Source of the DNA: Klebsiella terrigena
GTDB taxonomy: Bacteria; Pseudomonadota; Gammaproteobacteria; Enterobacterales; Enterobacteriaceae
Reading direction: 5' to 3'
DNA length: 64,000 nt
Assembly: GCF_006539725.1 (NCBI RefSeq)
Contig: NZ_BJNO01000008.1
Coordinates: 62,001-126,000 of the forward strand
Every line of letters starts with the position of its first letter. Position 1 is the stretch's first letter. Shown here piece after piece: positions 8,956-18,168 of the stretch. Position numbers and translations under genes: made by a program. The notes under the pieces were generated by a model, which searched no databases, was not told the origin of the DNA, and saw nothing but the letters and a program-made list of their open reading frames with translations.

Positions 8956-11214
8956 ATGCAAATTTTTCAGCAAACCCACGCCCGGGAATTCCCTTCTCAA
9001 CAATTAAAAACAGACTTGCTGGTTGCCGGCGGCGGTCTCGCCGGGTTATGCGCAGCCCTTGCTGCCGCTCGCGATGGTTTGAACGTGGTTTTGGTGCAGG
9101 ACAGGCCCGTTCTGGGGGGCAACGCATCGAGCGAAGTCCGTCTGTGGGCCAACGGGGCTACTTCACATATGGGGAACAATAATCGCTGGTCGCGCGAAGG
9201 CGGCATCATGGGTGAAATCATGGAGGAGAACGTTTACCGGAATAAAGAAGGCAATCCGGTGATGTTTGATCTCGTTTTGTTGGATATGGCCCGCAGTGAA
9301 CCCAATCTGACGCTGCTATTGAACACCGCGTTATATGAGGTTTCTACCGAAAGGCAACGTATTACCAGCGCCAAAGGCTTCAACGCCATTAACGAAACCT
9401 TTTATGACATTGCCGCCAGCCAGTTTTGCGATGCGACCGGCGATGGCGTGCTGGGGCATCTAGCCGGGGCTGAATATCGCGTAGGCGCAGAAGACCCGGA
9501 AGAGTTTGATGAAAAAATGGCGCCGGGCGATAGCTTCGGCCACAAACTTGGGCACTCCATCTATTTCTACACCAAAAAAGGCAGCACGCCGGTTAACTTC
9601 ATTCCCCCCTCCTTTGCCCTGAAAGATATCGAAGAAATCCCCCGCTACACGCGCCTGACATCAACGCTTAACGGTTGTGATTTATGGTGGCTGGAATGGG
9701 GAGGTCGCCTTGATACCATCCATGACAGCGAAGAAATTAAGTGGGAACTGTGGAAAATCGTCTGGGGTGTTTGGGATTACATTAAAAACTCAGGGCAATT
9801 CCCGGATGCTGAAAATATGACCATCGAGTGGGTCGGCGCGATCCCTGGTAAACGTGAAAGCCGCCGCTTTGTTGGCGACCACATCCTTTGCCAGCAAGAT
9901 ATTATTGAGCAGCGTGACCACTACGACGCGGTGGGTTACGGCGGTTGGTCAATTGATCTTCATCCGGCTGATGGCGTTTACAGCAAGCACGACGGCTGCC
10001 GCCAGTTCCACAGCAAAGGCACCTATACCATTCCTTATCGCAGCTTATACAGCCGTTCTATGGAAAACTTATTCCTGACCGGGCGTCTGATTTCCGCCTC
10101 ACATGTCGCTTTTGGCAGTGCTCGCGTGATGTGTACCTGTGGTTTATTAGGCGAAGTGGTTGGCCGGGCGGCGGCGTTGTGCCACCAGCAGCAAATCACT
10201 GCACCACAGCTGGCAGAACAAAACCGCATCGGTTCACTGCAACGGCATCTACAACAAACCGGCTGCTATATCCCTCGCCAATGGTTGAGTGACCCGGCGT
10301 CTGGCGCACATGTGAGCACCAGCAGCGAATGGCAATTAACTGAGCTGCCGGCAAACGGTACATGGAAGGCATTGAATGAGCGCATGGCATTACTCCTGCC
10401 GCTCAAAGCGGGTGAAATCTTGCCTGAGTTGAATTTCACCTTACGTGCAGGTTCGCCGCAGCTGCTTAAAATCCGCCTGTTAGGCAGTGAACGCGCGGGT
10501 AATTTCACCCCTGAAACGCCACTGGGCGAGTGTGAAATTTCTGTCTTTGAAGCGGGTGAATACAGCGTGCAATTCCATTATCAAAGCGCACGCGATGAAT
10601 ATTTGTTCATCGTTTATGAGAGCAATGAACACATCGATATTGCGCTAAGCGACGTGCAGCTTCCGGGAATTATGACGGTGTTTAATGGCCTGAACGCCAG
10701 GGTTGCGAAGCATACACGCCAGGTCGCTGATGGCAACTATGGCGTGGATGAGTTCGATTTCTGGTTGCCGCGCCGCCAGCCAAATCAAATTCTTCCGGCA
10801 CTTCGCCTGGCTTCACCACTGCGTTGCTACGCGCCAGAAAACCTGGTCAACGGCCGTTTGCGCCCGGAGCAGCACACCAATGCATGGGTACCTGCCGCTG
10901 ACGATAGTTTGCCGACTGTGACCTGGCGTTGGGAACGGCCGCAGACATTACGCGCGCTAACGCTGGTGTTCGATAACGATTTTGATAACGCCATGGAAAC
11001 GGTACAGATGGGCCATGCGCTGGCGGTGACGCCGCATTGCGTGACCCACTACCGTTTATGGGTTGATAACACCTTACTGGCGGAAGTATTCGACAACCGC
11101 CATTCCGTTTGCGAGCATCGTTTGCCCGAAACCATCAGTGCCCAACAGGTTAAACTGGAGATGGTAAAAACAGCCGGAAGCATTGCCGCGCTCTACTCTT
11201 TGAACGTCCGATAG
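8956..11214 (+). CDS. Large FAD-dependent oxidoreductase with C-terminal galactose-binding-like region
   Basis: A 752-aa protein. Residues 15 to about 55 form a Rossmann FAD site (LLVAGGGLAGLCAALAAARDG, then PVLGGNASSEVRLW), matching the FAD_oxidored (PF12831-like) family. Residues to about 430 complete the flavoprotein domain, including the FLTGRLISASHVAFGSARVM stretch. The C-terminal 300 residues are different; the last 150 (CYAPENLVNGRLRPEQHTNAWVP ... ALTLVFDNDFD ... LEMV) resemble a discoidin/F5/8-type beta-sandwich. The substrate is unknown, and the neighbouring transporter suggests a carbohydrate-derived acid. No signal peptide is seen, so it is probably cytoplasmic. The AGGAAAC ribosome site is rather far from the ATG. 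Confidence 0.8.
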   Translation: MQIFQQTHAREFPSQQLKTDLLVAGGGLAGLCAALAAARDGLNVVLVQDRPVLGGNASSEVRLWANGATSHMGNNNRWSREGGIMGEIMEENVYRNKEGNPVMFDLVLLDMARSEPNLTLLLNTALYEVSTERQRITSAKGFNAINETFYDIAASQFCDATGDGVLGHLAGAEYRVGAEDPEEFDEKMAPGDSFGHKLGHSIYFYTKKGSTPVNFIPPSFALKDIEEIPRYTRLTSTLNGCDLWWLEWGGRLDTIHDSEEIKWELWKIVWGVWDYIKNSGQFPDAENMTIEWVGAIPGKRESRRFVGDHILCQQDIIEQRDHYDAVGYGGWSIDLHPADGVYSKHDGCRQFHSKGTYTIPYRSLYSRSMENLFLTGRLISASHVAFGSARVMCTCGLLGEVVGRAAALCHQQQITAPQLAEQNRIGSLQRHLQQTGCYIPRQWLSDPASGAHVSTSSEWQLTELPANGTWKALNERMALLLPLKAGEILPELNFTLRAGSPQLLKIRLLGSERAGNFTPETPLGECEISVFEAGEYSVQFHYQSARDEYLFIVYESNEHIDIALSDVQLPGIMTVFNGLNARVAKHTRQVADGNYGVDEFDFWLPRRQPNQILPALRLASPLRCYAPENLVNGRLRPEQHTNAWVPAADDSLPTVTWRWERPQTLRALTLVFDNDFDNAMETVQMGHALAVTPHCVTHYRLWVDNTLLAEVFDNRHSVCEHRLPETISAQQVKLEMVKTAGSIAALYSLNVR

Positions 11215-11220
11215 ACGAAA

Positions 11221-11246
11221 GCCACCGCAGTCTTAGCTGCGGCGGC
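11221..11246 (+). terminator. Hairpin after the FAD oxidoreductase
   Basis: GCC-a-CCGCAG / CTGCGG-c-GGC forms a 10-pair stem with one mismatch and a 6-nt loop, 6 nt after the stop codon. No convincing U-tract follows. It is a likely 3' end of the catabolic transcript. Confidence 0.45.
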
Positions 11247-11527
11247 TTACCTTCACCACAAAAATCATAAAATTCAGTTAATTAATAAAATCGATTCTCG
11301 CCAGCGAACTTGACTCTCATTTGGCTCAGGGTGTTGATGCCAATCGTAAGCGCCCTAATCCTATCGTGAGCCGCGCGATCGTCCGCGCCACCCGCTTTAG
11401 CAACTGGAACGCGGATCGCTGCATCTCGTTTCGTCACTTTCCCTGAAAGTCGTCTCTCCGTTATGATGTCTCTCCCATGTGATACCAACGAAAACAAAAA
11501 AGATCGCAACTAACACAGGGCATCTCC

Positions 11528-12145
11528 ATGAGCCGATACCATGTATCCGGTAGTGAAGGCCAGTATGAGAAAGACTCTGGCGAACAAGTTTTGGCTAATA
11601 AGCTGGGGATCGCTGCTTCTGAAGAGATAGATGGGGCTGAACTTGTCCTGCTAGAACAACTCTACCAGGCGGTTTTTGAAGAACATTTCCCGGAAGGACA
11701 ACTCAACGTAGCCTTGTTAAAAAGCTGGCATCGCCGCTGGTTAGGTAACATCTATGAGTGGGCTGGACAAGAAAGAGCAGTAAACATCAGCAAAGGTGGC
11801 TTTATGTTTGCCCCTTCAGCGCAGTTGCCAAAACTGCTGAACGAATTCGACACCAGGTATCTGGCTCAATACACGCCGTGTAGCGGCATGGACGAAGAAC
11901 AACTCATCACCGCTATCGCCATTACCCATGTCGAGCTGATACTTATCCATCCATTCAGAGAGGGAAACGGGCGCCTGTCGCGACTGTTAGCCGACGTAAT
12001 GGCCGTTCAGGGTGGGTACAAGCCGCTGGATTATCTAAGCTGGGAACAGAACAAAACCCAGTATATCTCGGCTATCCATGCAGGCGTATCAATGGACTAC
12101 GAGCCGATGAGACACTGGGTCAGAGAAGCATTAAGAAGGGGCTAA
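11528..12145 (+). CDS. Fic/DOC family protein (putative AMPylase toxin)
   Basis: A 205-aa protein with the complete Fic active-site motif HPFREGNGR at residues 141-149, including the catalytic His and the Asn/Gly/Arg that hold ATP phosphates. A flap region (GGFMFAPSAQLPKLL, around residues 92-106) is also present. Fic enzymes transfer AMP or other nucleotide parts to target proteins, and many act as toxins controlled by an inhibitory helix with the motif SxxxE(G/N). I see no clean copy of that motif in this protein, so inhibition may come from another protein. The ribosome site is weak (AGGG). It lies in AT-richer DNA unlike the flanking housekeeping genes and ends in a 4-nt overlap with a convergent small ORF. 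Confidence 0.85.
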   Translation: MSRYHVSGSEGQYEKDSGEQVLANKLGIAASEEIDGAELVLLEQLYQAVFEEHFPEGQLNVALLKSWHRRWLGNIYEWAGQERAVNISKGGFMFAPSAQLPKLLNEFDTRYLAQYTPCSGMDEEQLITAIAITHVELILIHPFREGNGRLSRLLADVMAVQGGYKPLDYLSWEQNKTQYISAIHAGVSMDYEPMRHWVREALRRG

Positions 12146-12312
12146 ACCGCAAGACGTAAATGAGCGAATTTTTTGCGCGTTGCTTCAAGGGAAGCTTCGA
12201 TCTTCTCTGAGGACTGCCCTGTTTCAACAGCCGTAGAGGTTGCCACTGAGCGAACGATGTCAGCACGAGATGGCTTAGCGTAGCTTGCCTGAGTTTTTTT
12301 GTTGTTGCTCAT
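12142..12312 (-). CDS. Small protein convergent with fic, possible Fic-antitoxin-like
   Basis: A 56-aa ORF starting MSNNKKTQASYAKPSRADIV, with a strong ribosome site (AGGAGT, 4 nt before ATG 12312). Its stop overlaps the fic stop by 4 nt. Residues 22-32 (SVATSTAVETG) come close to the SxxxE(G/N) motif of FicA/VbhA-type antitoxins, with S26, E30 and then T instead of G/N. FicA antitoxins are normally upstream on the same strand, so this arrangement is unusual. The function is inference; the protein is real on coding and ribosome-site grounds. Confidence 0.6.
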   Translation of the reverse strand: MSNNKKTQASYAKPSRADIVRSVATSTAVETGQSSEKIEASLEATRKKFAHLRLAV

Positions 12313-12415
12313 AGTTACTCCTGAAAAGCTGGATCTGGGCTGAAAATCATTGCACAAACATTATACCAAATTTTCTATGTGAATTCACATCAAGCCCGTC
12401 CAATACTAAGTCCTT

Positions 12416-12850
12416 TCAGTAATGCATAAAGGATATAGACAGCCTGGGTTTCCAGGCCTGTAGCATGTGTGACAGCAGCTTTCGGCGCATCACGTCTGGC
12501 TGCCAACGTTTACGGGTTGCCACATCTTTATAGGTAATGTTGAATGGCTGCCCTACCGCATTGGTAACGCATTTTATCGTAATGATTGGTTTTGCTGTTG
12601 TACTGATTTTGACACCAGAACCCAGGGTGAATCTCTAGGGTTGTCAGTGATAAGATACGGCTTTCGTTCAGGACTAGGTAAGTAGATAACACGTCCTTGC
12701 TGGTCGAGATCAGGTTTCACGTCGATAGATAACTTATTGATTATAAACGACTGATTTAGTGTTATTTCATAAATGTATACCGGCAGTTTAAGTGTGTATA
12801 CCAGATAGTAGTCAGAATACTTCTGGTATACAAATTTTGAGATTTATATG
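12416..12850 (-). pseudogene. Decayed coding sequence of unknown family
   Basis: Read on the minus strand, one frame is open from about 12850 to a TAA at 12574-12576. It has protein-like composition (KLSIDVKPDLDQQGRVIYL, then SPERKPYLITDNPRDSPWV). A second frame is open from about 12634 to a TGA at 12416-12418 (TTAKPIITIKCVTNAVGQPF, then NITYKDVATRKRWQPDVM). Neither has a start codon, and the coding appearance switches frame near 12600-12634. This looks like a truncated, frameshifted gene. I do not recognise the family. It fills most of the gap between fic and mutS. Confidence 0.35.
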
Positions 12851-12916
12851 AGTTTACGTGGGTTTCACTTGGGGCCACATGAGCACTCAAAGACTTAAAA
12901 AACGAGTAAAATCAAA

Positions 12917-15484
12917 ATGAAAGAGTCTATTGACAAGGATCTATCAGACCACACTCCGATGATGCAGCAGTATCTGAAGCTGAAAGCGCAGCATCCGGAG
13001 ATCCTGCTGTTCTACCGCATGGGCGACTTTTACGAGCTGTTCTATGACGACGCTAAACGCGCCTCGCAGCTGCTTGATATCTCGCTGACCAAACGCGGCG
13101 CTTCGGCGGGCGAGCCGATCCCGATGGCCGGGATCCCCCACCACGCGGTGGAAAACTACCTCGCGAAGCTGGTGAATCAGGGCGAGTCGGTGGCGATTTG
13201 CGAGCAGATTGGCGATCCGGCCACCACCAAGGGGCCGGTCGAACGGAAAGTCGTGCGCATCGTCACGCCCGGCACCATCAGCGATGAAGCCCTGCTGCAG
13301 GAGCGTCAGGATAACCTGCTGGCCGCCATCTGGCAGGACAGCAAAGGCTTTGGCTATGCGACGCTGGATATCAGCTCCGGACGTTTTCGCCTCAGCGAGC
13401 CGGCCGATCGCGAAACCATGGCGGCAGAGCTGCAGCGCACTAACCCGGCAGAGCTGCTGTATGCCGAAGATTTTGCCGAAGCGGCGCTGATTGAAGGCCG
13501 CCGCGGCCTGCGCCGCCGTCCGCTGTGGGAATTTGAAATCGACACCGCGCGTCAGCAGCTGAATTTACAGTTCGGCACCCGCGACCTGGTGGGCTTCGGG
13601 GTTGAGAACGCCCCGCGCGGCCTGTGCGCGGCGGGCTGCCTGCTGCAGTACGTCAAGGATACCCAGCGCACCTCCCTGCCGCATATCCGCTCGATTACCA
13701 TGGAGCGCGAGCAGGACAGCATCATCATGGATGCCGCCACCCGCCGTAACCTTGAGATCACCCAGAACCTGGCCGGCGGCACCGACAATACCCTCGCCTC
13801 GGTACTCGACTGCACCGTCACCCCAATGGGCAGCCGGATGCTTAAGCGCTGGCTGCATATGCCAATCCGCAACAGCACGGTGCTGATCGAGCGCCAGCAG
13901 ACCATCGGTGCCCTGCAGGAGCGCTATAGCGAACTGCAGCCGGTGCTGCGTCAGGTCGGCGATCTCGAACGTATTCTGGCGCGCCTGGCGCTGCGCACCG
14001 CGCGGCCGCGCGATTTAGCCCGCATGCGCCATGCCTTTCAGCAGCTGCCGGCGCTGCGCGACATGCTGGCCGAGGTCCCCTGCGCTCCGGTGCAGCAGCT
14101 GCGCGATAAAATGGGCGAGTTCGCCGAGCTGCGCGAGCTGCTGGAAAAGGCCATTATCGACGCGCCTCCGGTGCTGGTGCGCGACGGCGGCGTGATTGCC
14201 CCGGGCTATAACGAAGAGCTCGACGAGTGGCGCGCGCTGGCCGATGGCGCCACGGACTACCTCGATAAGCTCGAAGTTCGCGAACGCGAACGGCTGGGGC
14301 TGGATACGCTTAAAGTGGGCTACAACGCGGTTCACGGCTACTACATCCAGATCAGCCGCGGCCAGAGCCAGCACGCGCCGATTCACTACGTCCGTCGCCA
14401 GACGCTTAAAAACGCCGAGCGCTACATTATTCCTGAGCTCAAGGAGTATGAAGACAAGGTGCTGACCTCGAAGGGCAAGGCGCTGGCGCTGGAGAAACAG
14501 CTCTACGACCGCCTGTTTGATATGCTGCTGCCGCATCTCGCCGACCTGCTGCAGAGCGCGAGCGCGCTGGCGGAGCTGGACGTGCTGATTAACCTCGCCG
14601 AGCGCGCCGAAACCCTCAACTACTGCTGCCCGACCTTTAGCGATAAGCCGGGCATCCGCATTGTCGAAGGCCGCCACCCGGTGGTCGAACAGGTGCTAAA
14701 AGAGCCGTTTATCGCCAACCCGCTCACCCTCTCTCCGCAGCGGCGGATGCTGATTATTACCGGCCCGAACATGGGCGGTAAAAGCACCTATATGCGCCAG
14801 ACCGCGCTGATTGCGCTGCTGGCCTGGATCGGCAGCTACGTTCCGGCGGAGAAGGTCGACATCGGGCCCATTGACCGCATCTTTACGCGCGTCGGCGCGG
14901 CGGACGATCTGGCAAGCGGGCGCTCAACCTTTATGGTCGAGATGACCGAAACCGCCAATATTCTGCATAACGCCACCGAGCACAGCCTGGTGCTGATGGA
15001 CGAAATTGGCCGCGGCACCTCAACCTACGACGGCCTGTCGCTGGCGTGGGCCTGCGCCGAGAACCTGGCGAATAAGATAAAGGCGCTGACCCTGTTTGCC
15101 ACCCACTACTTCGAGCTCACCCAGCTGCCGGAGAAAATGGAAGGAGTGGCTAACGTCCATCTGGACGCGCTGGAGCACGGCGACACCATCGCCTTTATGC
15201 ACAGCGTTCAGGACGGCGCGGCGAGCAAAAGCTACGGCCTGGCGGTCGCGGCGCTGGCGGGGGTGCCGAAAGAGGTGATCAAGCGCGCGCGCCAGAAGCT
15301 GCGCGAGCTGGAGAGCATTTCGCCCAACGCCGCGGCGACCCAGGTTGACGGCACGCAGATGTCGCTGCTGTCGGCGCCGGAGGAGACCTCCCCGGCTCTC
15401 GAAGCGCTGGAGCATCTTGACCCCGATACGCTGACGCCGCGCCAGGCGCTGGAGTGGATCTATCGGCTGAAAAGCCTGGCGTAA
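12917..15484 (+). CDS. mutS: DNA mismatch repair protein MutS (variant N-terminus)
   Basis: MutS (855 aa) recognises mismatches and small loops and recruits MutL. Domains in order: mismatch-binding domain with the Phe-x-Glu motif FYELFYDD near residues 38-45, connector, core/lever and clamp, ATPase with Walker [10 protein letters not shown] near residue 616, Walker [12 protein letters not shown], then the tetramerisation tail ending [11 protein letters not shown]. From HTPMMQQYL onward it matches the enterobacterial protein closely. The first 12 residues ([11 protein letters not shown]) are unlike the E. coli start (MSAIENFDA), and the upstream DNA is AT-rich with a poor ribosome site. The 5' end may therefore have been replaced during insertion of the accessory block. 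Confidence 0.97.
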   Translation: MKESIDKDLSDHTPMMQQYLKLKAQHPEILLFYRMGDFYELFYDDAKRASQLLDISLTKRGASAGEPIPMAGIPHHAVENYLAKLVNQGESVAICEQIGDPATTKGPVERKVVRIVTPGTISDEALLQERQDNLLAAIWQDSKGFGYATLDISSGRFRLSEPADRETMAAELQRTNPAELLYAEDFAEAALIEGRRGLRRRPLWEFEIDTARQQLNLQFGTRDLVGFGVENAPRGLCAAGCLLQYVKDTQRTSLPHIRSITMEREQDSIIMDAATRRNLEITQNLAGGTDNTLASVLDCTVTPMGSRMLKRWLHMPIRNSTVLIERQQTIGALQERYSELQPVLRQVGDLERILARLALRTARPRDLARMRHAFQQLPALRDMLAEVPCAPVQQLRDKMGEFAELRELLEKAIIDAPPVLVRDGGVIAPGYNEELDEWRALADGATDYLDKLEVRERERLGLDTLKVGYNAVHGYYIQISRGQSQHAPIHYVRRQTLKNAERYIIPELKEYEDKVLTSKGKALALEKQLYDRLFDMLLPHLADLLQSASALAELDVLINLAERAETLNYCCPTFSDKPGIRIVEGRHPVVEQVLKEPFIANPLTLSPQRRMLIITGPNMGGKSTYMRQTALIALLAWIGSYVPAEKVDIGPIDRIFTRVGAADDLASGRSTFMVEMTETANILHNATEHSLVLMDEIGRGTSTYDGLSLAWACAENLANKIKALTLFATHYFELTQLPEKMEGVANVHLDALEHGDTIAFMHSVQDGAASKSYGLAVAALAGVPKEVIKRARQKLRELESISPNAAATQVDGTQMSLLSAPEETSPALEALEHLDPDTLTPRQALEWIYRLKSLA

Positions 15485-15504
15485 TCCTCTTATCCTCTGA
15501 ACGT

Positions 15505-15537
15505 CACTCCCGGGCGGCAGCGCTTCGCCCGGGAGTG
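15505..15537. terminator. Perfect hairpin between mutS and the LysR gene
   Basis: CACTCCCGGGCG / CGCCCGGGAGTG is a perfect 12-bp stem with a 9-nt loop, 20 nt after mutS and 31 nt before the end of the convergent LysR gene. There is no U-tract on either strand. It may serve both transcripts as a 3' boundary. Confidence 0.5.
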
Positions 15538-15568
15538 AACCGCAGAAATGGCCGAAGAAACCGGCATG

Positions 15569-16456
15569 TTATCCCACCCGCTGACGTAAAAAATCGATAA
15601 ACGCCCGCACTCTGGTCGGCACGTGCCGCGCATCCGGATAGACCGCATAGACCCCCTGCGGCGGAAAGCTGAGCTCCGGCAGCAGATGGACCAAACGCCC
15701 CTGAGCCAACGATGAGGCCACCAGCCACTCAGGCAGCAGCGCCACGCCGCTGCCGGCCAGAGCGAAGGCCATCAGCGCGTTGGCGCTATCCGCCGACAGG
15801 CGCGGGGTCTTTTTAATTTCAAAGCCGATAGCCTTGCGATCCCGACCGCTGAGCTGCCAGCGCAGCGGGGTTTGCAGACGCTCGTGAATAATCCACTCGG
15901 CCTGGGCCAGCTCTTCAAGGGTTGCCAGCGGATGCAGCGCCAGCCACGCGGGTGCGGCAACGGGCAGGATCGCGAAACGCGAGATCAGCGCCGCGCGGTA
16001 GCGCGAGTCCGCCAGCGTCCCGAGACGAATGGCGACATCAAAGCGTTCGGAGATTAAATCGGCGTGGTGCGAAGATGAAACGTGGCGCACGCGCAGCGCC
16101 GGATGCAGCTGGCTAAATTCGGCCAGGGCGGGAACAATCGCCCGCGTCCCGTACTCCGGGGTGGTGGTGATGCGCAGCTCGCCGCTTAACCCGGCGTGGC
16201 TGGCCCGCACCTCATCCTGGAGATTTTCCGCCGCCTTCAGCAGCCCGACGCTGCGCTGATAGAACACCGTCCCCGCGTCCGTCAGGGTCAGCCGTCGCGT
16301 GGAGCGTAAAAGCAGCGTCACGCCAAGCTCGCTCTCCAGCTGCCGCACGTTAAAGCTCACCACCGCCTTGGTCTGGGCCAGGGCGACCGCCGCCGCGGTA
16401 AAACTTCCGCAGTCCACCACCGCCACAAACATCGCCATACGTTGCAGATTCAGCAT
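15569..16456 (-). CDS. LysR family transcriptional regulator
   Basis: A 295-aa regulator of the standard LTTR layout. The N-terminal winged HTH is MLNLQRMAMFVAVVDCGSFT ... VALAQTKAVVSFNVRQLESELGVTLL (residues 1-60). A linker helix and a periplasmic-binding-like effector domain follow (residues about 90-295). It is divergent from an MFS exporter gene, the usual position for an autoregulated LysR activator, and a TGTC-N11-GACA site lies in the spacer. The effector cannot be read from sequence. Confidence 0.9.
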   Translation of the reverse strand: MLNLQRMAMFVAVVDCGSFTAAAVALAQTKAVVSFNVRQLESELGVTLLLRSTRRLTLTDAGTVFYQRSVGLLKAAENLQDEVRASHAGLSGELRITTTPEYGTRAIVPALAEFSQLHPALRVRHVSSSHHADLISERFDVAIRLGTLADSRYRAALISRFAILPVAAPAWLALHPLATLEELAQAEWIIHERLQTPLRWQLSGRDRKAIGFEIKKTPRLSADSANALMAFALAGSGVALLPEWLVASSLAQGRLVHLLPELSFPPQGVYAVYPDARHVPTRVRAFIDFLRQRVG

Positions 16457-16471
16457 GCTAATTCAGCTTAT

Positions 16472-16490
16472 TGTCAAAAAATATAAGACA
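16472..16490. promoter_or_regulatory. LysR-type operator (T-N11-A)
   Basis: TGTC-N11-GACA lies 15 bp upstream of the LysR start and 75 bp before the divergent MFS gene. The dyad with 11-nt spacing is the standard recognition form of LysR regulators, so autoregulation and activation of the MFS gene are likely. Confidence 0.5.
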
Positions 16491-16565
16491 GTATATCCCG
16501 CTTCGCCGCGTTTATCCCCGCGACGTCGGGGTTTAGAGTAGCGACCTTCTTTACCGGAGATCGCC

Positions 16566-17780
16566 ATGACGTATCGCAGCAAGGTTGCCACCGTTTTTCT
16601 GCTCGGTTTTTTTCTCGACTTAATCAATATGTTCATCGCCAGCGTTGCCTTTCCCGACATGAGCCGGGCGCTTAACGCTTCCATCGGCGAACTGACCTGG
16701 GTCAGCAACGGCTATATCGCCGGGCTCACGCTGGTGATCCCCTTCAGCGCCTGGCTTGCACAGCGATTTGGCGCCCGCCGCGTTTTTCTGCTGTCGCTGC
16801 TGCTGTTCAGCGCGGCGGCGCTGGGAGCCGGAATGGCGGATTCGCTAAGCGCGCTGATTTTCTGGCGCGCGCTGCAGGGGATGGGCGGCGGACTATTAAT
16901 TCCCGTTGGTCAGGCGATGACCTGGCAGTACTTTCAGAGCCACGAGCGGGCAAAGCTCTCCGCCGCGGTGATGCTGGTCGGGCTGCTGGCGCCCGCCTGC
17001 TCTCCGGCGCTTGGCGGGCTGCTGGTGCAGACCTTCAGCTGGCGCTGGGTCTTCTTTGCCAGCCTGCCCGTCGCTTTTCTGACGCTTATCCTGGCCGCCT
17101 GCTGGCTTGAGAAAGAGGCGAAGGCGACGCGTCCGAGGCGCTTTTTACACCTGCCGCTGCTGGCCGACCCGCTGCTGCGCTTCGCGATGCTGATTTACCT
17201 CTGCGTTCCCGGCACGTTTATTGGCATCAACGTCGTCGGCCTGTTTTACCTGCAAACCCTCACCGGCATGTCGCCCTCCGCCGTCGGGTCGCTGATGCTG
17301 CCGTGGTCGCTGGCATCGTTTGTGGCGATCGCCCTGACCGGCAGATACTACAATCGCTTCGGCCCCCGGCCGTTTATTATCAGCGGATGCCTGCTCCAGG
17401 CGGCGGGGATCCTGCTGCTGATCGGCGTAGGGCCGCAGACCCCGGCGATCGCCCTGATAAGCGCCTTCACGCTGATGGGTGCGGGCGGCAGCCTGTGCAG
17501 CAGCACGGCGCAAAGCAGCGCCTTTTTGAATATCGCCAATCACCACCTGCCGGACGCCAGCGCGCTGTGGAATATCAACCGCCAGCTCAGCTTTTTAGCC
17601 GGTGCGGCGCTGCTGGCGACGCTGCTCAGCGTCCTGTTGCACCACTACCCCACCGCGCTGGCATGGCGCGGGGTGTTTATTACCGCGGCCGGGGTAACCC
17701 TTATCCCCCTGCTGAGCTGCCTGCGATTCGACAACCGGGCGCTGGTCCTGCGCCTGCATAGCAAAATGGAGAAGAAATGA
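16566..17780 (+). CDS. MFS drug/metabolite exporter
   Basis: A 404-aa membrane protein with about 12 hydrophobic segments. LDLINMFIASVAFPDMSRAL in TM1 and LAQRFGARRVFLL (motif A) match the drug:H+ antiporter branch of the MFS; FWRALQGMGGGLLIPVGQAM resembles motif B. It was probably named for multidrug efflux in homologues, but the substrate is unknown. Start ATG 16566 follows CGGAG. It shares a 4-nt overlap with the downstream DUF4440 gene, and a LysR regulator is divergent. Confidence 0.85.
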   Translation: MTYRSKVATVFLLGFFLDLINMFIASVAFPDMSRALNASIGELTWVSNGYIAGLTLVIPFSAWLAQRFGARRVFLLSLLLFSAAALGAGMADSLSALIFWRALQGMGGGLLIPVGQAMTWQYFQSHERAKLSAAVMLVGLLAPACSPALGGLLVQTFSWRWVFFASLPVAFLTLILAACWLEKEAKATRPRRFLHLPLLADPLLRFAMLIYLCVPGTFIGINVVGLFYLQTLTGMSPSAVGSLMLPWSLASFVAIALTGRYYNRFGPRPFIISGCLLQAAGILLLIGVGPQTPAIALISAFTLMGAGGSLCSSTAQSSAFLNIANHHLPDASALWNINRQLSFLAGAALLATLLSVLLHHYPTALAWRGVFITAAGVTLIPLLSCLRFDNRALVLRLHSKMEKK

Positions 17781-18154
17781 GCGCATATTTTGAGGAAGTT
17801 ATTGATGCCCACGTGGTCATTGAAAACTGGTTAGGCCGCAAGGAAGGGAGCGCGGAGGCGTTAATGGCGCGCTTTACCCCCGATTTTACGCTGGTTGCCA
17901 CCGGCGGCACCCGGATGGACCATCCAACGGTCAGCCACTTTTTCCAGCAGGCCGGCGGCAGCCGCGCGGGCCTGACCATCGCCATTGATAGCCTCACGGA
18001 GCTTGCCCGCTGGCACGACGGCGCGGCGGTTCTCTATCGCGAAACGCAGACCCTTCCCGGACAGACGCCGACGGTGCGCTGGTCAACGGTGGTGTTCAGG
18101 CAGGAAGATGAGCGGATTTTGTGGCGACACCTGCAGGAGACCTGGCAGGGGTAG
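17777..18154 (+). CDS. DUF4440 / NTF2-like small protein
   Basis: A 125-aa protein of the NTF2/SnoaL-like alpha+beta fold (EALMARFTPDFTLVATGGTRMDH near residues 27-50; VRWSTVVFRQEDERILWRHLQETW at the C-terminus). Such proteins bind or convert small molecules; no catalytic residues can be assigned. It is translationally coupled to the MFS exporter (ATGA overlap) and probably works with it. A strong bidirectional terminator follows. Confidence 0.75.
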   Translation: MSAYFEEVIDAHVVIENWLGRKEGSAEALMARFTPDFTLVATGGTRMDHPTVSHFFQQAGGSRAGLTIAIDSLTELARWHDGAAVLYRETQTLPGQTPTVRWSTVVFRQEDERILWRHLQETWQG

Positions 18155-18168
18155 AGTAAGGCAGGCTA

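Noticed and set aside
11282-11509. Short open frames on both strands upstream of fic (plus strand 11282-11446 has protein-like residues; minus strand 75 codons)
   Set aside because: Neither has an ATG with a ribosome site. The plus-strand frame could be a gene remnant, but nothing recognisable is present, so it is not annotated.
11528-12145. Fic as an IS or phage marker with flanking attachment sites
   Set aside because: I looked for an integrase, transposase or flanking direct repeats and found none that could be supported; only a decayed gene is nearby.
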